Position numbers and translations under genes: made by a program. Shown here piece after piece: positions 1 through 9,223 of a DNA stretch of 64,000 bases (positions are counted from its first letter, which is position 1; every line of letters begins with the position of its first letter). Below the pieces are notes generated by a model, which worked only from the letters and a program-made list of their open reading frames with translations, was not told the DNA's origin and searched no databases. Source of the DNA: Sphingomonas hankookensis (GTDB lineage: Bacteria > Pseudomonadota > Alphaproteobacteria > Sphingomonadales > Sphingomonadaceae); assembly GCF_028551275.1 (NCBI RefSeq), contig NZ_CP117025.1, positions 1,297,501 to 1,361,500 of the forward strand, in the 5' to 3' direction.

Positions 1-583
1 TATAGGGCGAGGTCTGCCGACCTTCCGGCTCGTCGCCAGCGGTCGAGTCATATTCGCCGGGCAGGGGGTTTTCGAGTCCAGCCACCATCGGCTTCAACAC
101 GCCCAGCGGCGATTTGAAGAGGATGCGGATCTCGTTCGCGCCGGCCTTCAGCAGCGGCTTGGCGTCGGCGCGCCAGCGGCGATGTGCATTGTCGGCGGCG
201 AGGAGCTTCTGTCCGTTGACGAACACCTCGGCAAAGGTGTCCAGCCCGTCGAACACCAGATCGACATGCCCGCGCGCCAGCAGCAGCGGCGAGGCGTTGA
301 GCGTGCCTTTATACTCCCAGTCGCTGCGCCCGACCCATTGGATGGTGGCTTCGTTCAGGCCGATGAACGGATCGGGCGTGACCTTCGCCGCGATCAGGTC
401 GGTCTGGACATAGCCCGGCACTTTGGCGGGCAACCAGCGTGCGGCCTTCGGATGCTCCTTCGCCGCGGTATCGCCGGGGGCTAGGCGGACCTGCCAGCCC
501 TTGTCGAGCGTCACCGTCTCGCGCGGGGCGGCCCACAGGGCGGCGGGAGCGGCGGCGAGGAGCAGGAACAGGGCAGGCTTCAC
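1..583 (-). CDS. beta-mannosidase, GH2 family (5' part only)
   Basis: The first 194 codons of a glycoside hydrolase are present; the rest lies beyond the left edge. The GTG start at 583 overlaps the stop of the hexosaminidase gene by four bases (GTGA), so the two are probably translationally coupled. Residues 2-20 are a hydrophobic signal-peptide-like stretch. What follows is the N-terminal sugar-binding jelly roll of GH2 enzymes: GWQVRL, the segment TPDPFIGLNE, then WEYKGTL and DTFAEVFVNGQ. The combination PDPF-GLNE plus WEY is typical of beta-mannosidases, which remove Man-beta-1,4 residues such as the core mannose of N-glycans. The catalytic (alpha/beta)8 domain is not in the window, so specificity is inferred from the N-terminal domain and from neighbours. 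Confidence 0.8.
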   Translation of the reverse strand, partial: MKPALFLLLAAAPAALWAAPRETVTLDKGWQVRLAPGDTAAKEHPKAARWLPAKVPGYVQTDLIAAKVTPDPFIGLNEATIQWVGRSDWEYKGTLNASPLLLARGHVDLVFDGLDTFAEVFVNGQKLLAADNAHRRWRADAKPLLKAGANEIRILFKSPLGVLKPMVAGLENPLPGEYDSTAGDEPEGRQTSPY

Positions 584-2868
584 TTGGCGCTTTCCAGTTG
601 CAGCGTGTCGACCGTGTAGAAGGGGTCGGACAGCGGGGAGGTGAATTGCAGGCACACGTCCGCATCACCCGGCTGTTTCGCGAAGGTCCCGGTAAAGCTG
701 AACCGGTTGGGCGCGGTATCCGGGTCGGGCAGCGGGAAGGTGGCGGCGATGGTGCCGTCGCAGCCGCCGGTCCGCATCACCAGCTCGCCATGTTCGGTCA
801 CCGCGAAATGTTCGCGCAGCGCCTTATAGTCATGGGCGAGGCCATAGTGGCGCGGCAGGCGGGCGACCGTCACCGTGAACGCCTGCGCCACGTCGAGCGG
901 CATCTTCTGCGCCTGGGTACAGGTGTCGAAGATGTTGACGTTGTACGCCGGGGCATCGCCCGACTGGCCCGAGACCAGCGGCACGCGCAGGCCCAGGGCG
1001 CCCTTCGGACAGGCGACCATGTCGGCCGTGCCGGTCGCGCGCAGCAGCGCCGGGCGGGTCGCGTCGAAGGCACGGGGGCGGGCGAGGGCGTGGCCGTCGC
1101 TGGCGAAGGCGGCGGCAGTGATCGTCTGCCCCGGCTTCACCGCGATCGGGGCGGCATAGGCACGCGAGCGGGCGGTCGGCTGGCTGCCATCGGTGGTGTA
1201 GCGGATCGTGCCCGCGCCGGTCTGGGTGGTCAGCGCCAGTTTCGGCGCCTTGCCGCGCAGCACGTCGCCCTTCGATCCATCGAGCGCATAGGTCACGGCG
1301 AAGGCCGCGTCGGCGGCGGCGATCCCCTGTCGCTCGTACCGCAGCATCTGCGGCTGGAGGCGTTCGACGAAGCCCTTCCAGTCGCGCTTGTCGCGCGGGC
1401 TCCAGGTGAATTCGGCGATCGCGGACAGGCGCGGGAAGGTGGCGTGCTCCTTCTGCTTGGCGGTCGCGAGATATTCGGACCAGGCATTGCCCTGCGCGCC
1501 CAGCACATGCGCGGCGGCTTCTGCGGTCACGCCGGGGCGGACCGGTTCATAGCCATAGACCATCTCCAGCGTCTGCAGCCCGATGCGGCCGGGCGGTTCG
1601 TCGCCGGCGGTCGACTGGATATTGTCGAGATAGAGGTTGGGGGCAGGCGACATGACCACGTCATGCCCCTTGTTCGCGGCCTCGACCGCGCCCGCCTCGC
1701 CGCGCCACGACATGACGGTCGCGCTGGTCGGCACGTCGCCTTCGAGAATCTCGTCCCAGCCGATCAGGCGGCGGCCCTTGGATGCCAGATGCTTGCCAAG
1801 CTCGGAGATCATCCAGCCCTGCATCTGGTTCTCGGTCTTCAGGCCCAGCGCCTTCATCTGCGCCTGCACCTCCGGCGAGCGCTGCCACTGGTCCTTGATC
1901 GCCTCGTCGCCGCCGACATGGATGAACTGGCCGGGGAAGATGTCGATCAGCTCGTCGAGTACGTTCTTGATGAAGGTCATGCTGCGGGGGCTGGGGGAGA
2001 AGAGCCATGGATTGACGCCCCAGTCATGGCCGACCGGCGGGCGGTCGCCGAGCACGCCGACCTCCTCAGGGTACGCCGCGACCGCCGCCTGGGCATGGCC
2101 GGGCATGTCGATTTCGGGGACGATGGTGATGCCGCGCTCCGCCGCATAGGCGACCAGCTTGCGCAGCTCGTCCTGCGTATAGAAGCCGCCGACCTTCGGG
2201 CCCGGCTGTCCCCCGGCGATGGGCGGCACGCGGAAGCCGCCGATTTCGGTCAGCTTGGGGTAGCGCTTGATCTCGACGCGCCATCCCTGATCGTCCGACA
2301 GGTGCATGTGCAGCGTGTTGAGCTTCTGCGCGGCCATGGTGTCGATGACCGGATAGAGCGTATCGATCGGCTGGAACGAACGGGTCACGTCGACCATCAA
2401 CCCGCGCCAGCGGAAGCGTGGGGCGTCGTTGATGGTGGTCGCGGCGACGCGCACCGGCTTGCCGAACGCGGTGTCGGGGCTGAGCAGCTGGGCGAGCGTC
2501 ATCGCGCCCCAGATCAGGCCGCGGTCGCCGCTGGCGGCGATGGTGATCGCGCGCGGCGTTACGGTCAGGCGGTACGCTTCGTCACCGGCTATGGCCGCGT
2601 CGCGGACGAAGCGGATCGGACCGGTCGTGGCAGGCGTCAGGGTCAGGCCGCGATCGACCTTCACCCGGTCGGCCAGCAGGCGCGCGGCGGTGGCGGCACC
2701 CTGGTCGGCGGCCGGGGCGGCGATGCCGGCGCCGTTCGCGATGGTGATCGATCCGCTGGCCGGCGTCATCTGTGCGGGGAGGGGCAGGAGGGGGGCGGTC
2801 TGTGCCGATGCCGGGGCAACGATCGCGGTGGCGGCAGCGAGGGCTGCCCAGGTCAGACGGTGCTTCAC
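580..2868 (-). CDS. beta-N-acetylhexosaminidase, GH20
   Basis: Exported glycosidase of 762 residues that releases terminal GlcNAc/GalNAc from glycans. The GTG start at 2868 is preceded by GGGGAG. Residues 1-22 form a signal peptide ending APASAQ. A GH20b N-terminal domain is followed by the catalytic barrel from about residue 150, with HMHLSDDQGWRVE near 187-199 and the catalytic pair Asp321-Glu322 in HVGGDE. After the barrel, IRYTTDGSQPT marks a chitobiase-type C-terminal beta domain. It is followed by the beta-mannosidase with a 4-base overlap and preceded by a TonB-dependent receptor gene on the same strand, with a terminator between them. Probably periplasmic, acting on imported oligosaccharides. 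Confidence 0.93.
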   Translation of the reverse strand: MKHRLTWAALAAATAIVAPASAQTAPLLPLPAQMTPASGSITIANGAGIAAPAADQGAATAARLLADRVKVDRGLTLTPATTGPIRFVRDAAIAGDEAYRLTVTPRAITIAASGDRGLIWGAMTLAQLLSPDTAFGKPVRVAATTINDAPRFRWRGLMVDVTRSFQPIDTLYPVIDTMAAQKLNTLHMHLSDDQGWRVEIKRYPKLTEIGGFRVPPIAGGQPGPKVGGFYTQDELRKLVAYAAERGITIVPEIDMPGHAQAAVAAYPEEVGVLGDRPPVGHDWGVNPWLFSPSPRSMTFIKNVLDELIDIFPGQFIHVGGDEAIKDQWQRSPEVQAQMKALGLKTENQMQGWMISELGKHLASKGRRLIGWDEILEGDVPTSATVMSWRGEAGAVEAANKGHDVVMSPAPNLYLDNIQSTAGDEPPGRIGLQTLEMVYGYEPVRPGVTAEAAAHVLGAQGNAWSEYLATAKQKEHATFPRLSAIAEFTWSPRDKRDWKGFVERLQPQMLRYERQGIAAADAAFAVTYALDGSKGDVLRGKAPKLALTTQTGAGTIRYTTDGSQPTARSRAYAAPIAVKPGQTITAAAFASDGHALARPRAFDATRPALLRATGTADMVACPKGALGLRVPLVSGQSGDAPAYNVNIFDTCTQAQKMPLDVAQAFTVTVARLPRHYGLAHDYKALREHFAVTEHGELVMRTGGCDGTIAATFPLPDPDTAPNRFSFTGTFAKQPGDADVCLQFTSPLSDPFYTVDTLQLESAK

Positions 2869-2931
2869 GCGATACTCCCCTTGGGTTGGCAGGCCGATTC
2901 GGCTCTGTCCGAAACTCTAGCGGCCCGAACG

Positions 2932-2958
2932 AAAAAAGGCCCCGGCAAAGCCGGGGCC
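2932..2958 (-). terminator. Rho-independent terminator of TonB receptor gene
   Basis: On the minus strand a perfect 9-bp stem GGCCCCGGC/GCCGGGGCC closes on a TTT loop and is followed by six T. It sits about 50 bases after the receptor stop at 3008 and before the hexosaminidase start at 2868. It probably ends most receptor transcripts, leaving read-through or a separate promoter for the two glycosidase genes. Confidence 0.85.
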
Positions 2959-3007
2959 TTCACGCGAAACGGAGGGCACGGGCCGCACCCCCCGGATCAC
3001 CGGCCCC

Positions 3008-5731
3008 TTACATGCGGAAGGTGGCGTTGAGCGAGAACACGCGGCCGTTCTTGTAGACCGAGGTCGGCGCGTTCGGCGTGCTGCTGTACTGATAGTAGGT
3101 TTCGTCGAGCAGGTTCGAAGCCTGTGCCGTGATCGACACGCCTTCGGTCAGCGCATAGCTGATCTGCGCGTCGAGCTGGCGATAGGCGTCGGTATAGTCC
3201 TGCGACGACTGGCGGCCGAAGCGGTAGAAATACTTCGAGCGGCGGTTGTAGCTGACCCGCGCCTGGAACGGCCCGTTCTCGTAATAGGGCGAGAGCTGGA
3301 GCGTGTGGCGCGACAGGTACGGCAGGCCGGTCGCCAGCGAGGCTTCGGCATCGGCGAAGGTGTAGCTGCCCTGGAAGCCGAAGCCCCAGATCAGGTTGGT
3401 GTTGCCCGACAGCGAGAAGCCGGTGACCTGCGCGGTGCCGCCATTGACCGGCCGCGAAACGGCATAGGTCGCGTTGCGGGCGAGCAGGACGTTGAACTGC
3501 GTCTCGTTGTTCACCTGGTTGACGGTGTAGTTCGAAATGTCGCGGTAGAAGAATTCGGCCGCCAGGAAGCTGGCCGGCGCGAAATACCATTCCGCCGACA
3601 GACCATAGTTGGTGGCTTCATACGGCTTGAGCGCCGGGTTGCCGCCGCTGCCCGACAGCTGGTTGTCGTCGAGCGACAGCGAACCGGCAAGGTCGCTGTA
3701 GCGCTGGCGGGCCAGCACCTTCGCCGCCGACGCACGCAGCACCACGTCGTCGCCCGCCTGGTAGATCACGTTGGCCGAGGGCAGCAGGCGGTTATAGTCG
3801 TTCTTGACCGGCGTGTAGGTGTAGATCGGGAACAGCTGACCCGCGCGGTTGCTGGCGGTGTAGAACTTCGCTTCGTCGCTGGTGTGGGCGAAGCGGACGC
3901 CGACGTTGCCGCGGAACTTGCCGGTTTCGAAATTCGCCTGGGCATAGGCGGCCGCGATCTTTTCGTTCACGCCGAAGAATTCGTTGAACGAGAAGCCGCG
4001 ATCGATCTGCTTGTTGCCGTACTTGGCCAGCGCGGCGATGATGCCGTCCTTGTCCAGCGTGGCGTAAGGCGTGCCGTTCCCCGACACGCCGAGGCCGTTA
4101 TAGAGACCGCCCGGCAGCACGTAATAGGGCAGGTCGGCCAGCGTGAAGTTCTGGTTGGTGAAGACGGCGTTGCTGTAGGTCGTCTGCTTGTTGTCGTGGT
4201 CGACATAACGGCCGCCGAACAGGATTTCCTTGATCGGACCGAATTCGACCGGGTGCTTGAAGTTGATTTCGGCGAACTTTTCCTGGTCCATCGTGAAGCC
4301 CGACTGGAGCGGGATGCCACCGATCTGGCGACCGAAGAACTGCTGCCCGCCGTTGCGGGCCAGATCCTGCGCACCGAGATTTTCGCCGCCGACGGCGGTG
4401 AAGTTGCTCAGCCACATCGACGGGTCGCTGGCCGGCTTGGCCCAGTTGACGACGGTGTTCTGGCCGTTGGCGCCCGAGGTGAAGCCCTGCTGCGTACGGA
4501 AGTCGAGCAGATATTCGGGGTCCTTGCCGCCGGTCGCCTTGGTGCCGCCGACATTGCCGTTGATCGTCCAGTCGCCGGGCGTCCAGTCGACGAGCAGCGT
4601 GACCGAATCGTTCTTCAGGCGGGTGCGGCGATAATTGGTGTCGAGCTGGCCGGTCGCGCCGGCCTGGCCGGTCGGGATGCCGGCGAAGGTCGCCGAGGTG
4701 ACGAGGCCGTCCGACGACTGTGCCGAGATCAGCCGCGAGCCTTCGAAGCCATAGGTATAGGCCGAGTTCGACACGTTGTCGTAATTGCCGCGGATGAACA
4801 GGCCGGTCGCGGTCACGGTCAGGTTGTCGGTCGGACGGGCCTGCACCGCACCCGAGAACCCGATGCGCTCACGTTCCTGCTTGAAGAATTCGCGGGCGAG
4901 GAACGAGGCGAAGCGCGCGCTGCTGAAGCTGGCGCGTTCGGCGGCGGTCAGCGCGGTGATGTTCTTGCCGTTGATCGTCGCGGTATTGGGTGCGTTGGCG
5001 AGCAGCGCGTCGCCGGTGCGATACCAGTACACCGCCGAACCGGCGCGGCTGAGCTGTTCCTTGTCATAGCTGACCGAGCCGAGGAAGCCGATCGTGTCGT
5101 CGGCATTGTGCCAGCTGTACAGCGCCGATCCGCGGAAGCTGCCGCGCTTCGCACGGTCGTTATATTCGCCGCCGGCGGTCGCGGCGATCGTGCCCGACTT
5201 CAGGTCGAGCGGCTTGCGGGTGACGACGTCGACGCTGGCGCCGATCGCGCCTTCCTGCAGGCGCGCTTCGGGGGTCTTGTACACGACCGCCTGGCTGATG
5301 ATCGTCGGCGACAGCAGCGAATAGTTGAAGGTGCGGCTCGACCGGTCGGACGGGTTGCCGCCCCAGTCGGCCGAGGCGACCGAGTGGCCGTCGACGGTCA
5401 GGCGGTTCAGCGCCGGCTCGACACCCGCGATCGACAGCTGCTCGCCTTCGCCGAACTGGCGGTCGACCGTCACGCCCGGCAGGCGCGCCAGCGAGTCGGC
5501 GACGTTCGCGTCGGGAAACTTGCCGACGTCTTCGGCCGAGATGACGTCGACGATCGACCCGGCGTCACGCTTGGTCGCGATCGAGTCCGCGATCGACTTG
5601 CGGATGCCGGTGACGGTGATCGTGTCGGCGTCGTCCGTCGTGGTCGGCGCGGGCGCTTCCTGCGCGAAGGCCGGCGTGGCGAGCGCCACCAACGCGGTGG
5701 ATGCCAGATATGCGAAACGCGAAAATGCCAT
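3008..5731 (-). CDS. TonB-dependent receptor for GlcNAc-containing glycans (predicted)
   Basis: Outer-membrane active transporter of 907 residues. Residues 1-23 are a signal peptide ending ATPAFA. A TonB-box-like DTITVTG follows near residue 36, then a plug domain with the block IVDVISAEDVGKFPD and LARLPGVTVDR characteristic of the Caulobacter/Xanthomonas carbohydrate TonB receptor family. The rest is a 22-strand barrel rich in aromatic girdle residues, ending SLNATFRM (final residue Met rather than the common Phe). GGGGT precedes the ATG. It is divergent from the GntR regulator across a 425-base AT-rich gap and heads the glycosidase genes, so a glycan substrate containing GlcNAc is inferred. 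The exact ligand cannot be read from sequence. Confidence 0.9.
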   Translation of the reverse strand: MAFSRFAYLASTALVALATPAFAQEAPAPTTTDDADTITVTGIRKSIADSIATKRDAGSIVDVISAEDVGKFPDANVADSLARLPGVTVDRQFGEGEQLSIAGVEPALNRLTVDGHSVASADWGGNPSDRSSRTFNYSLLSPTIISQAVVYKTPEARLQEGAIGASVDVVTRKPLDLKSGTIAATAGGEYNDRAKRGSFRGSALYSWHNADDTIGFLGSVSYDKEQLSRAGSAVYWYRTGDALLANAPNTATINGKNITALTAAERASFSSARFASFLAREFFKQERERIGFSGAVQARPTDNLTVTATGLFIRGNYDNVSNSAYTYGFEGSRLISAQSSDGLVTSATFAGIPTGQAGATGQLDTNYRRTRLKNDSVTLLVDWTPGDWTINGNVGGTKATGGKDPEYLLDFRTQQGFTSGANGQNTVVNWAKPASDPSMWLSNFTAVGGENLGAQDLARNGGQQFFGRQIGGIPLQSGFTMDQEKFAEINFKHPVEFGPIKEILFGGRYVDHDNKQTTYSNAVFTNQNFTLADLPYYVLPGGLYNGLGVSGNGTPYATLDKDGIIAALAKYGNKQIDRGFSFNEFFGVNEKIAAAYAQANFETGKFRGNVGVRFAHTSDEAKFYTASNRAGQLFPIYTYTPVKNDYNRLLPSANVIYQAGDDVVLRASAAKVLARQRYSDLAGSLSLDDNQLSGSGGNPALKPYEATNYGLSAEWYFAPASFLAAEFFYRDISNYTVNQVNNETQFNVLLARNATYAVSRPVNGGTAQVTGFSLSGNTNLIWGFGFQGSYTFADAEASLATGLPYLSRHTLQLSPYYENGPFQARVSYNRRSKYFYRFGRQSSQDYTDAYRQLDAQISYALTEGVSITAQASNLLDETYYQYSSTPNAPTSVYKNGRVFSLNATFRM

Positions 5732-6156
5732 GGACCCCTACCCCTTAAATCCGAGCGCGAAAGGCGCTCCCCCGATGTGGCCGCGACGGGCGAGACGACA
5801 TGCGTCCAGCATTGGACCTATATTGGTTCCATGCAGGCTCGTTTTGGTCGACGGCAATGTGACCAATCGCAATCATAAAATCTACATAAAAATGAAAACA
5901 ATCTTCACTGGTGAGAAATTTGATCCGATTTGCGTGCAATCGCCGCCTATGGCGAGGTTGTGCGAGTCTTTGACGCAATAAAATTGCTTAATCCAAAACA
6001 AAGGCGGGTTCCGTCGGATAGCGCATGGTCCTATGCAAACGACCGCGATGACCGATCCAATTCGCTGGATGATACCGCGAACAGCGGGCTGAATGGCATG
6101 ATCCGGCCTGCGGAATCGGCATTGCATAGTACCAAAAACATACCTATCAGAGGGGC
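5732..6156. promoter_or_regulatory. divergent promoter region between TonB receptor and GntR regulator
   Basis: No gene is seen in these 425 bases. The part from about 5865 to 6010 is AT-rich compared with the surroundings and most likely holds the divergent promoters. The stretch 5811-5866 contains the operator-like inverted repeats listed separately. No individual -35/-10 pair could be assigned with confidence. Confidence 0.55.
5811..5866. promoter_or_regulatory. candidate operators for the GntR regulator
   Basis: Two operator-like inverted repeats lie upstream of the TonB receptor start. The first is TGGACC at 5813-5818 facing GGTTCCA at 5825-5831, an imperfect dyad around TATA. The second is TTGGTC at 5844-5849 facing GACCAA at 5861-5866. 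GntR/HutC-family repressors bind short dyads of TGGT/ACCA type, and this is the control region between regulator and receptor. Assignment rests on symmetry and position only. Confidence 0.35.
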
Positions 6157-6951
6157 GTGTCCGCATCGTCCGCCTCCGCCATCGTTCGTTCGTCCGCCCC
6201 GGTTAGCGGCGGTACGGCCTTTTCCGAGCGGGTCGGGCAGTTGCGCGGCGATGCCCACGCGCCGCTCTATGTCCAGTTGCAGCAGCTGGTGCGCAGCGCG
6301 ATCGAGCGGCGGATCCTGTTGCAGGACGACGCCATCCCGCCCGAGCGCGATCTGGCCGCCGAATATGCCGTATCGCGGATCACCGTGCGCAAGGCGATCG
6401 AGGGGCTGGCGAACGAGGGGCTGGTGGTGCGTCGGCGGGGCGCGGGCACCTTCGTCGCGGCGCGGGTCGACAAGAGCTTTTCGAAACTGTCGTCCTTCTC
6501 GGAGGATATGGTCGCGCGCGGACGGGTGCCGAGCAGCGCATGGGTGGCGAAGTCGGCCGGGCTGGTGACGCCCGAGGAATCGATGTCGCTCGGCCTGTCG
6601 CCCGGTACGCCGGTCTATCGGTTCCAGCGCATGCGCTTTGCCGACGATGTGCGGATGGCGGTCGAATATTCGGCGATCGCCGGCCATTGCCTGCCCAGCG
6701 TCGATGCGGTCGGCGAGTCGCTCTATGCCGCGCTGGAGGTCACCGGCTGTCGCCCGGTGCGTGCGCTGCAACGGTTGCGCGCCATGGCGTTTCCCGCCGA
6801 ACAGGCGAAGCGGCTGGGCGTCGAGGTCGGCCATGCCGGGCTGTTCATCGAACGGCGCGGCTTCCTGGCCGATGGCGACACGGTCGAATTCACCCAATCC
6901 TATTATCGTGGCGACGCGTACGACGTCGTCGCCGAACTGAACGCAAGCTGA
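6157..6951 (+). CDS. GntR-family (HutC/UTRA) regulator of GlcNAc catabolism
   Basis: Transcription regulator of 264 residues. A winged-helix DNA-binding domain spans about residues 35-105 (PLYVQLQQLV, PPERDLAAEY, SRITVRKAIEGL, RRRGAGTFVA), followed by a UTRA effector domain from about 120 to 260 (VYRFQRMRFAD near the start, HAGLFIERRGF and EFTQSYYRGD near the end). UTRA domains of NagR/NagQ/DasR-type repressors bind GlcNAc-6-P or GlcN-6-P, and the next gene begins 31 bases downstream with the whole GlcNAc pathway behind it. The GTG at 6157 has GAGGGG unusually close, so the exact start is uncertain. Likely a repressor of the locus that also controls itself. Confidence 0.88.
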   Translation: MSASSASAIVRSSAPVSGGTAFSERVGQLRGDAHAPLYVQLQQLVRSAIERRILLQDDAIPPERDLAAEYAVSRITVRKAIEGLANEGLVVRRRGAGTFVAARVDKSFSKLSSFSEDMVARGRVPSSAWVAKSAGLVTPEESMSLGLSPGTPVYRFQRMRFADDVRMAVEYSAIAGHCLPSVDAVGESLYAALEVTGCRPVRALQRLRAMAFPAEQAKRLGVEVGHAGLFIERRGFLADGDTVEFTQSYYRGDAYDVVAELNAS

Positions 6952-6982
6952 TCCGGCGCCGGCCGGGTCCAAGAGGGGGTTC

Positions 6983-8041
6983 ATGACGTCTATCGCCGAA
7001 GCCGGGCCGAAGCCGGTCGCAGCCGGGCACACCGCCATGCACCGCGAGGCGGGGGAGGGCGGCGCAGCGGTCGCCCGCTTCCTGTCGCGCAACGCCGACA
7101 CGCTCGCCGCGCTGGGGCAATCGCTGCGCGCCGACCCGCCGGCGCTGGTCGTGACCTGTGCGCGCGGATCGTCGGACCATGCCGCGACCTATGGCAAATA
7201 TCTGGTCGAGACATTGTGCGGCGTTCCGGTCGCCTCGGCGGCGCCGTCGGTCGCGTCGGTCTATGCGACGCGGATGGAGCGGATGAACGCGCTGGTGATC
7301 GCGGTGTCGCAATCGGGCCGCAGCCCCGACCTGCTGCGCACCGTCGAAAGCTACAAGGCAGCCGGCGCGCGCGTGGTGGCGCTGGTGAATGTCGAGGATT
7401 CGCCGCTCGCAGCCCTTGCCGACACGGTGCTGCCGCTGTCGGCGGGGGCGGAGACCTCGGTCGCGGCAACCAAGTCATTCATCACCTCGCTCGCCGGCCT
7501 TGCCGCCATCGCCGCGCATTGGAGCGAGGATGCGGCGCTGCTGGCGGCGCTCGATAACCTGCCTGCTCAGTTGGAAGCGGCGTTCGACCTCGACTGGAGC
7601 GCAGTCGCCGATACGCTGGTCGATGCGCGCAATCTGTTCGTGATCGGGCGCGGCTACAGCTTCGGCGTGGCGCAGGAGGCGGCGCTGAAGATGAAGGAAA
7701 CCTCCGCGCTGCATGCCGAGGCATTCAGCAGCGCCGAGGTCCGCCACGGGCCGATGGCGATCATAAACGACGGCTTTCCGCTGCTGGGCTTTGCCACCTC
7801 CGACGATGCCGGCGACGATGTCCGGGCGGCGGCGGCGGAGTTTGCCGGGCGTGGTGCGGCGGTGCATCTGGCCGACGCGGCGAGCGACGACAGCCATCCG
7901 CCGGCGATCCGCAGCCATCCCGCGATCGAGCCGATCCTGATGATCCAGAGCTTCTATCGCATGGTCAACATGGTGTCGTTGCGGCGCGGGCTGAACCCCG
8001 ATCAGCCGCCGCACCTGCGCAAGGTAACGGAAACCCGATGA
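6983..8041 (+). CDS. nagB-II: glucosamine-6-phosphate deaminase, SIS family (NagB-II)
   Basis: Converts glucosamine-6-phosphate to fructose-6-phosphate and ammonia. The 352-residue protein has two SIS domains. The first (about 50-170) contains RGSSDHA at 61-67 and SQSGRSPD at 109-116; the second (about 210-345) contains KMKETSALHAEAF at 236-248 and EVRHGP at 252-257. The C-terminus PPHLRKVTET resembles that of GlmS-type isomerases, but there is no glutaminase domain. This is the non-homologous replacement of classical NagB known from Shewanella and other proteobacteria. The gene follows the regulator, and its stop overlaps the nagA start (ATGA). Confidence 0.9.
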   Translation: MTSIAEAGPKPVAAGHTAMHREAGEGGAAVARFLSRNADTLAALGQSLRADPPALVVTCARGSSDHAATYGKYLVETLCGVPVASAAPSVASVYATRMERMNALVIAVSQSGRSPDLLRTVESYKAAGARVVALVNVEDSPLAALADTVLPLSAGAETSVAATKSFITSLAGLAAIAAHWSEDAALLAALDNLPAQLEAAFDLDWSAVADTLVDARNLFVIGRGYSFGVAQEAALKMKETSALHAEAFSSAEVRHGPMAIINDGFPLLGFATSDDAGDDVRAAAAEFAGRGAAVHLADAASDDSHPPAIRSHPAIEPILMIQSFYRMVNMVSLRRGLNPDQPPHLRKVTETR

Positions 8042-9165
8042 GCAGTTTCGTTGTTCGCGGCGGCCGCGTGCTCGCCGATCATTGTACGCAGGACAGCTGC
8101 GCGTTCCGCGTCGAGAACGGCGTCATCGCCGACTTCCATGCCGGTGCCGACGCGGAGGTCATCGACCTCGACGGCGGCTGGCTGGTGCCGGGTTACGTGG
8201 ATACGCAGGTCAATGGCGGGGGCGGCGTTCTCTTCAACGACCATCCGACGGTCGAGGGCATTCGTGCGATCGGTGCGGCGCATGCGAAGTACGGCACCAC
8301 CGCCTTCCTGCCGACGCTGATCAGCGATTCGCTGGATATCGTTGCCGCCGGTCTCGACGCGGTCGATGCCGCGATCGAACAGGGGGTGCCGGGCGTCGTC
8401 GGCATCCATGTCGAGGGGCCGTTCCTGAACCCGGCGCGCAAGGGGATTCACGACGACAAGCATTTCCGCGCACTGGACGATGCGGCGATCGACCTGCTGA
8501 CGCGCCCCCGCAAGGGCGTGGTGATGGTCACGCTGGCGCCCGAGCGCAACGACGTTGCCGCGATCGAGCGGCTGGTCGCGGCGGGCGTGATCGTCAGCAT
8601 TGGCCATAGCGATGCGAGCTACGAACAGGCGCGCGCGGCGATCGATGCCGGTGCGCGCGGCGTCACCCATCTCTACAATGCCATGTCGCCCTTGAAGCAT
8701 CGCGATCCCGGCGTGGTCGGCGCGGTGCTGGAGGACCGGAATATCTATGCCGGACTGATCGTTGACGGCGCGCATCTGCACCCGGCGGCGATCCGCGTGG
8801 CGCTGGCGGCGCGGCCGATCGACCGGTTCATGCTGGTGACCGACGCGATGCCGACCGTCGGCGCGGCGTCGAAGGAATTCGTGCTCAACGGCCAGCCGAT
8901 CCATGTCGAGAACGGCGTGTGCGTCGATGCCAACGGCACGCTGGCCGGCTGTGACCTCGATATGGCCACCGCGGTCAGGAACACGGTCGAACTGGGTGTC
9001 GCGTTCGAGGATGCGGTGGCGATGGCGTCGGCAAACCCGGCCGCCTTCCTGCGCCTGTCGCACCGCATCGGCAGCATCGATGTCGGCCACAGCGCCGATT
9101 TCGTCTGGCTCGCCGCCGACCTGAGCGTGCGCGGCACGTGGATCGCGGGCAACCGCATCGTCTGA
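8038..9165 (+). CDS. nagA: N-acetylglucosamine-6-phosphate deacetylase
   Basis: Cytoplasmic amidohydrolase of 375 residues that removes acetate from GlcNAc-6-P. Family signatures are visible in order: DTQVNGGGG (55-63), the metal ligand Glu126 in HVEGPFLN, His190 in IGHSDAS, His211 in THLYNAMSPL, HLHP near 246 and the catalytic Asp269 in VTDAMP. The length is normal for NagA. ATG at 8038 overlaps the nagB-II stop by four bases, indicating coupled translation. The product feeds the upstream deaminase; the substrate comes from the downstream PTS genes. Confidence 0.95.
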   Translation: MSSFVVRGGRVLADHCTQDSCAFRVENGVIADFHAGADAEVIDLDGGWLVPGYVDTQVNGGGGVLFNDHPTVEGIRAIGAAHAKYGTTAFLPTLISDSLDIVAAGLDAVDAAIEQGVPGVVGIHVEGPFLNPARKGIHDDKHFRALDDAAIDLLTRPRKGVVMVTLAPERNDVAAIERLVAAGVIVSIGHSDASYEQARAAIDAGARGVTHLYNAMSPLKHRDPGVVGAVLEDRNIYAGLIVDGAHLHPAAIRVALAARPIDRFMLVTDAMPTVGAASKEFVLNGQPIHVENGVCVDANGTLAGCDLDMATAVRNTVELGVAFEDAVAMASANPAAFLRLSHRIGSIDVGHSADFVWLAADLSVRGTWIAGNRIV

Positions 9166-9223
9166 TGATCCGGCCCGGTGAGCGCAGCAGGCGCGGCCGG
9201 GCCCTTGACCCAAGGGGGCATTG

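Noticed and set aside
439..3030. Long plus-strand open frame opposite the hexosaminidase gene
   Set aside because: It is the antisense of a clear GH20 coding sequence. Its translation is rich in Arg, Ala and Gly with no domain, a usual artefact in high-GC DNA. The same applies to 3305-5878, 13515-16274, 24372-26534, 27776-30556 and 54420-56819.
9221..9223. TTG as start of the IIA-HPr-EI gene
   Set aside because: The adjacent ATG at 9224 has better spacing to AGGGGG; TTG would add just one residue.
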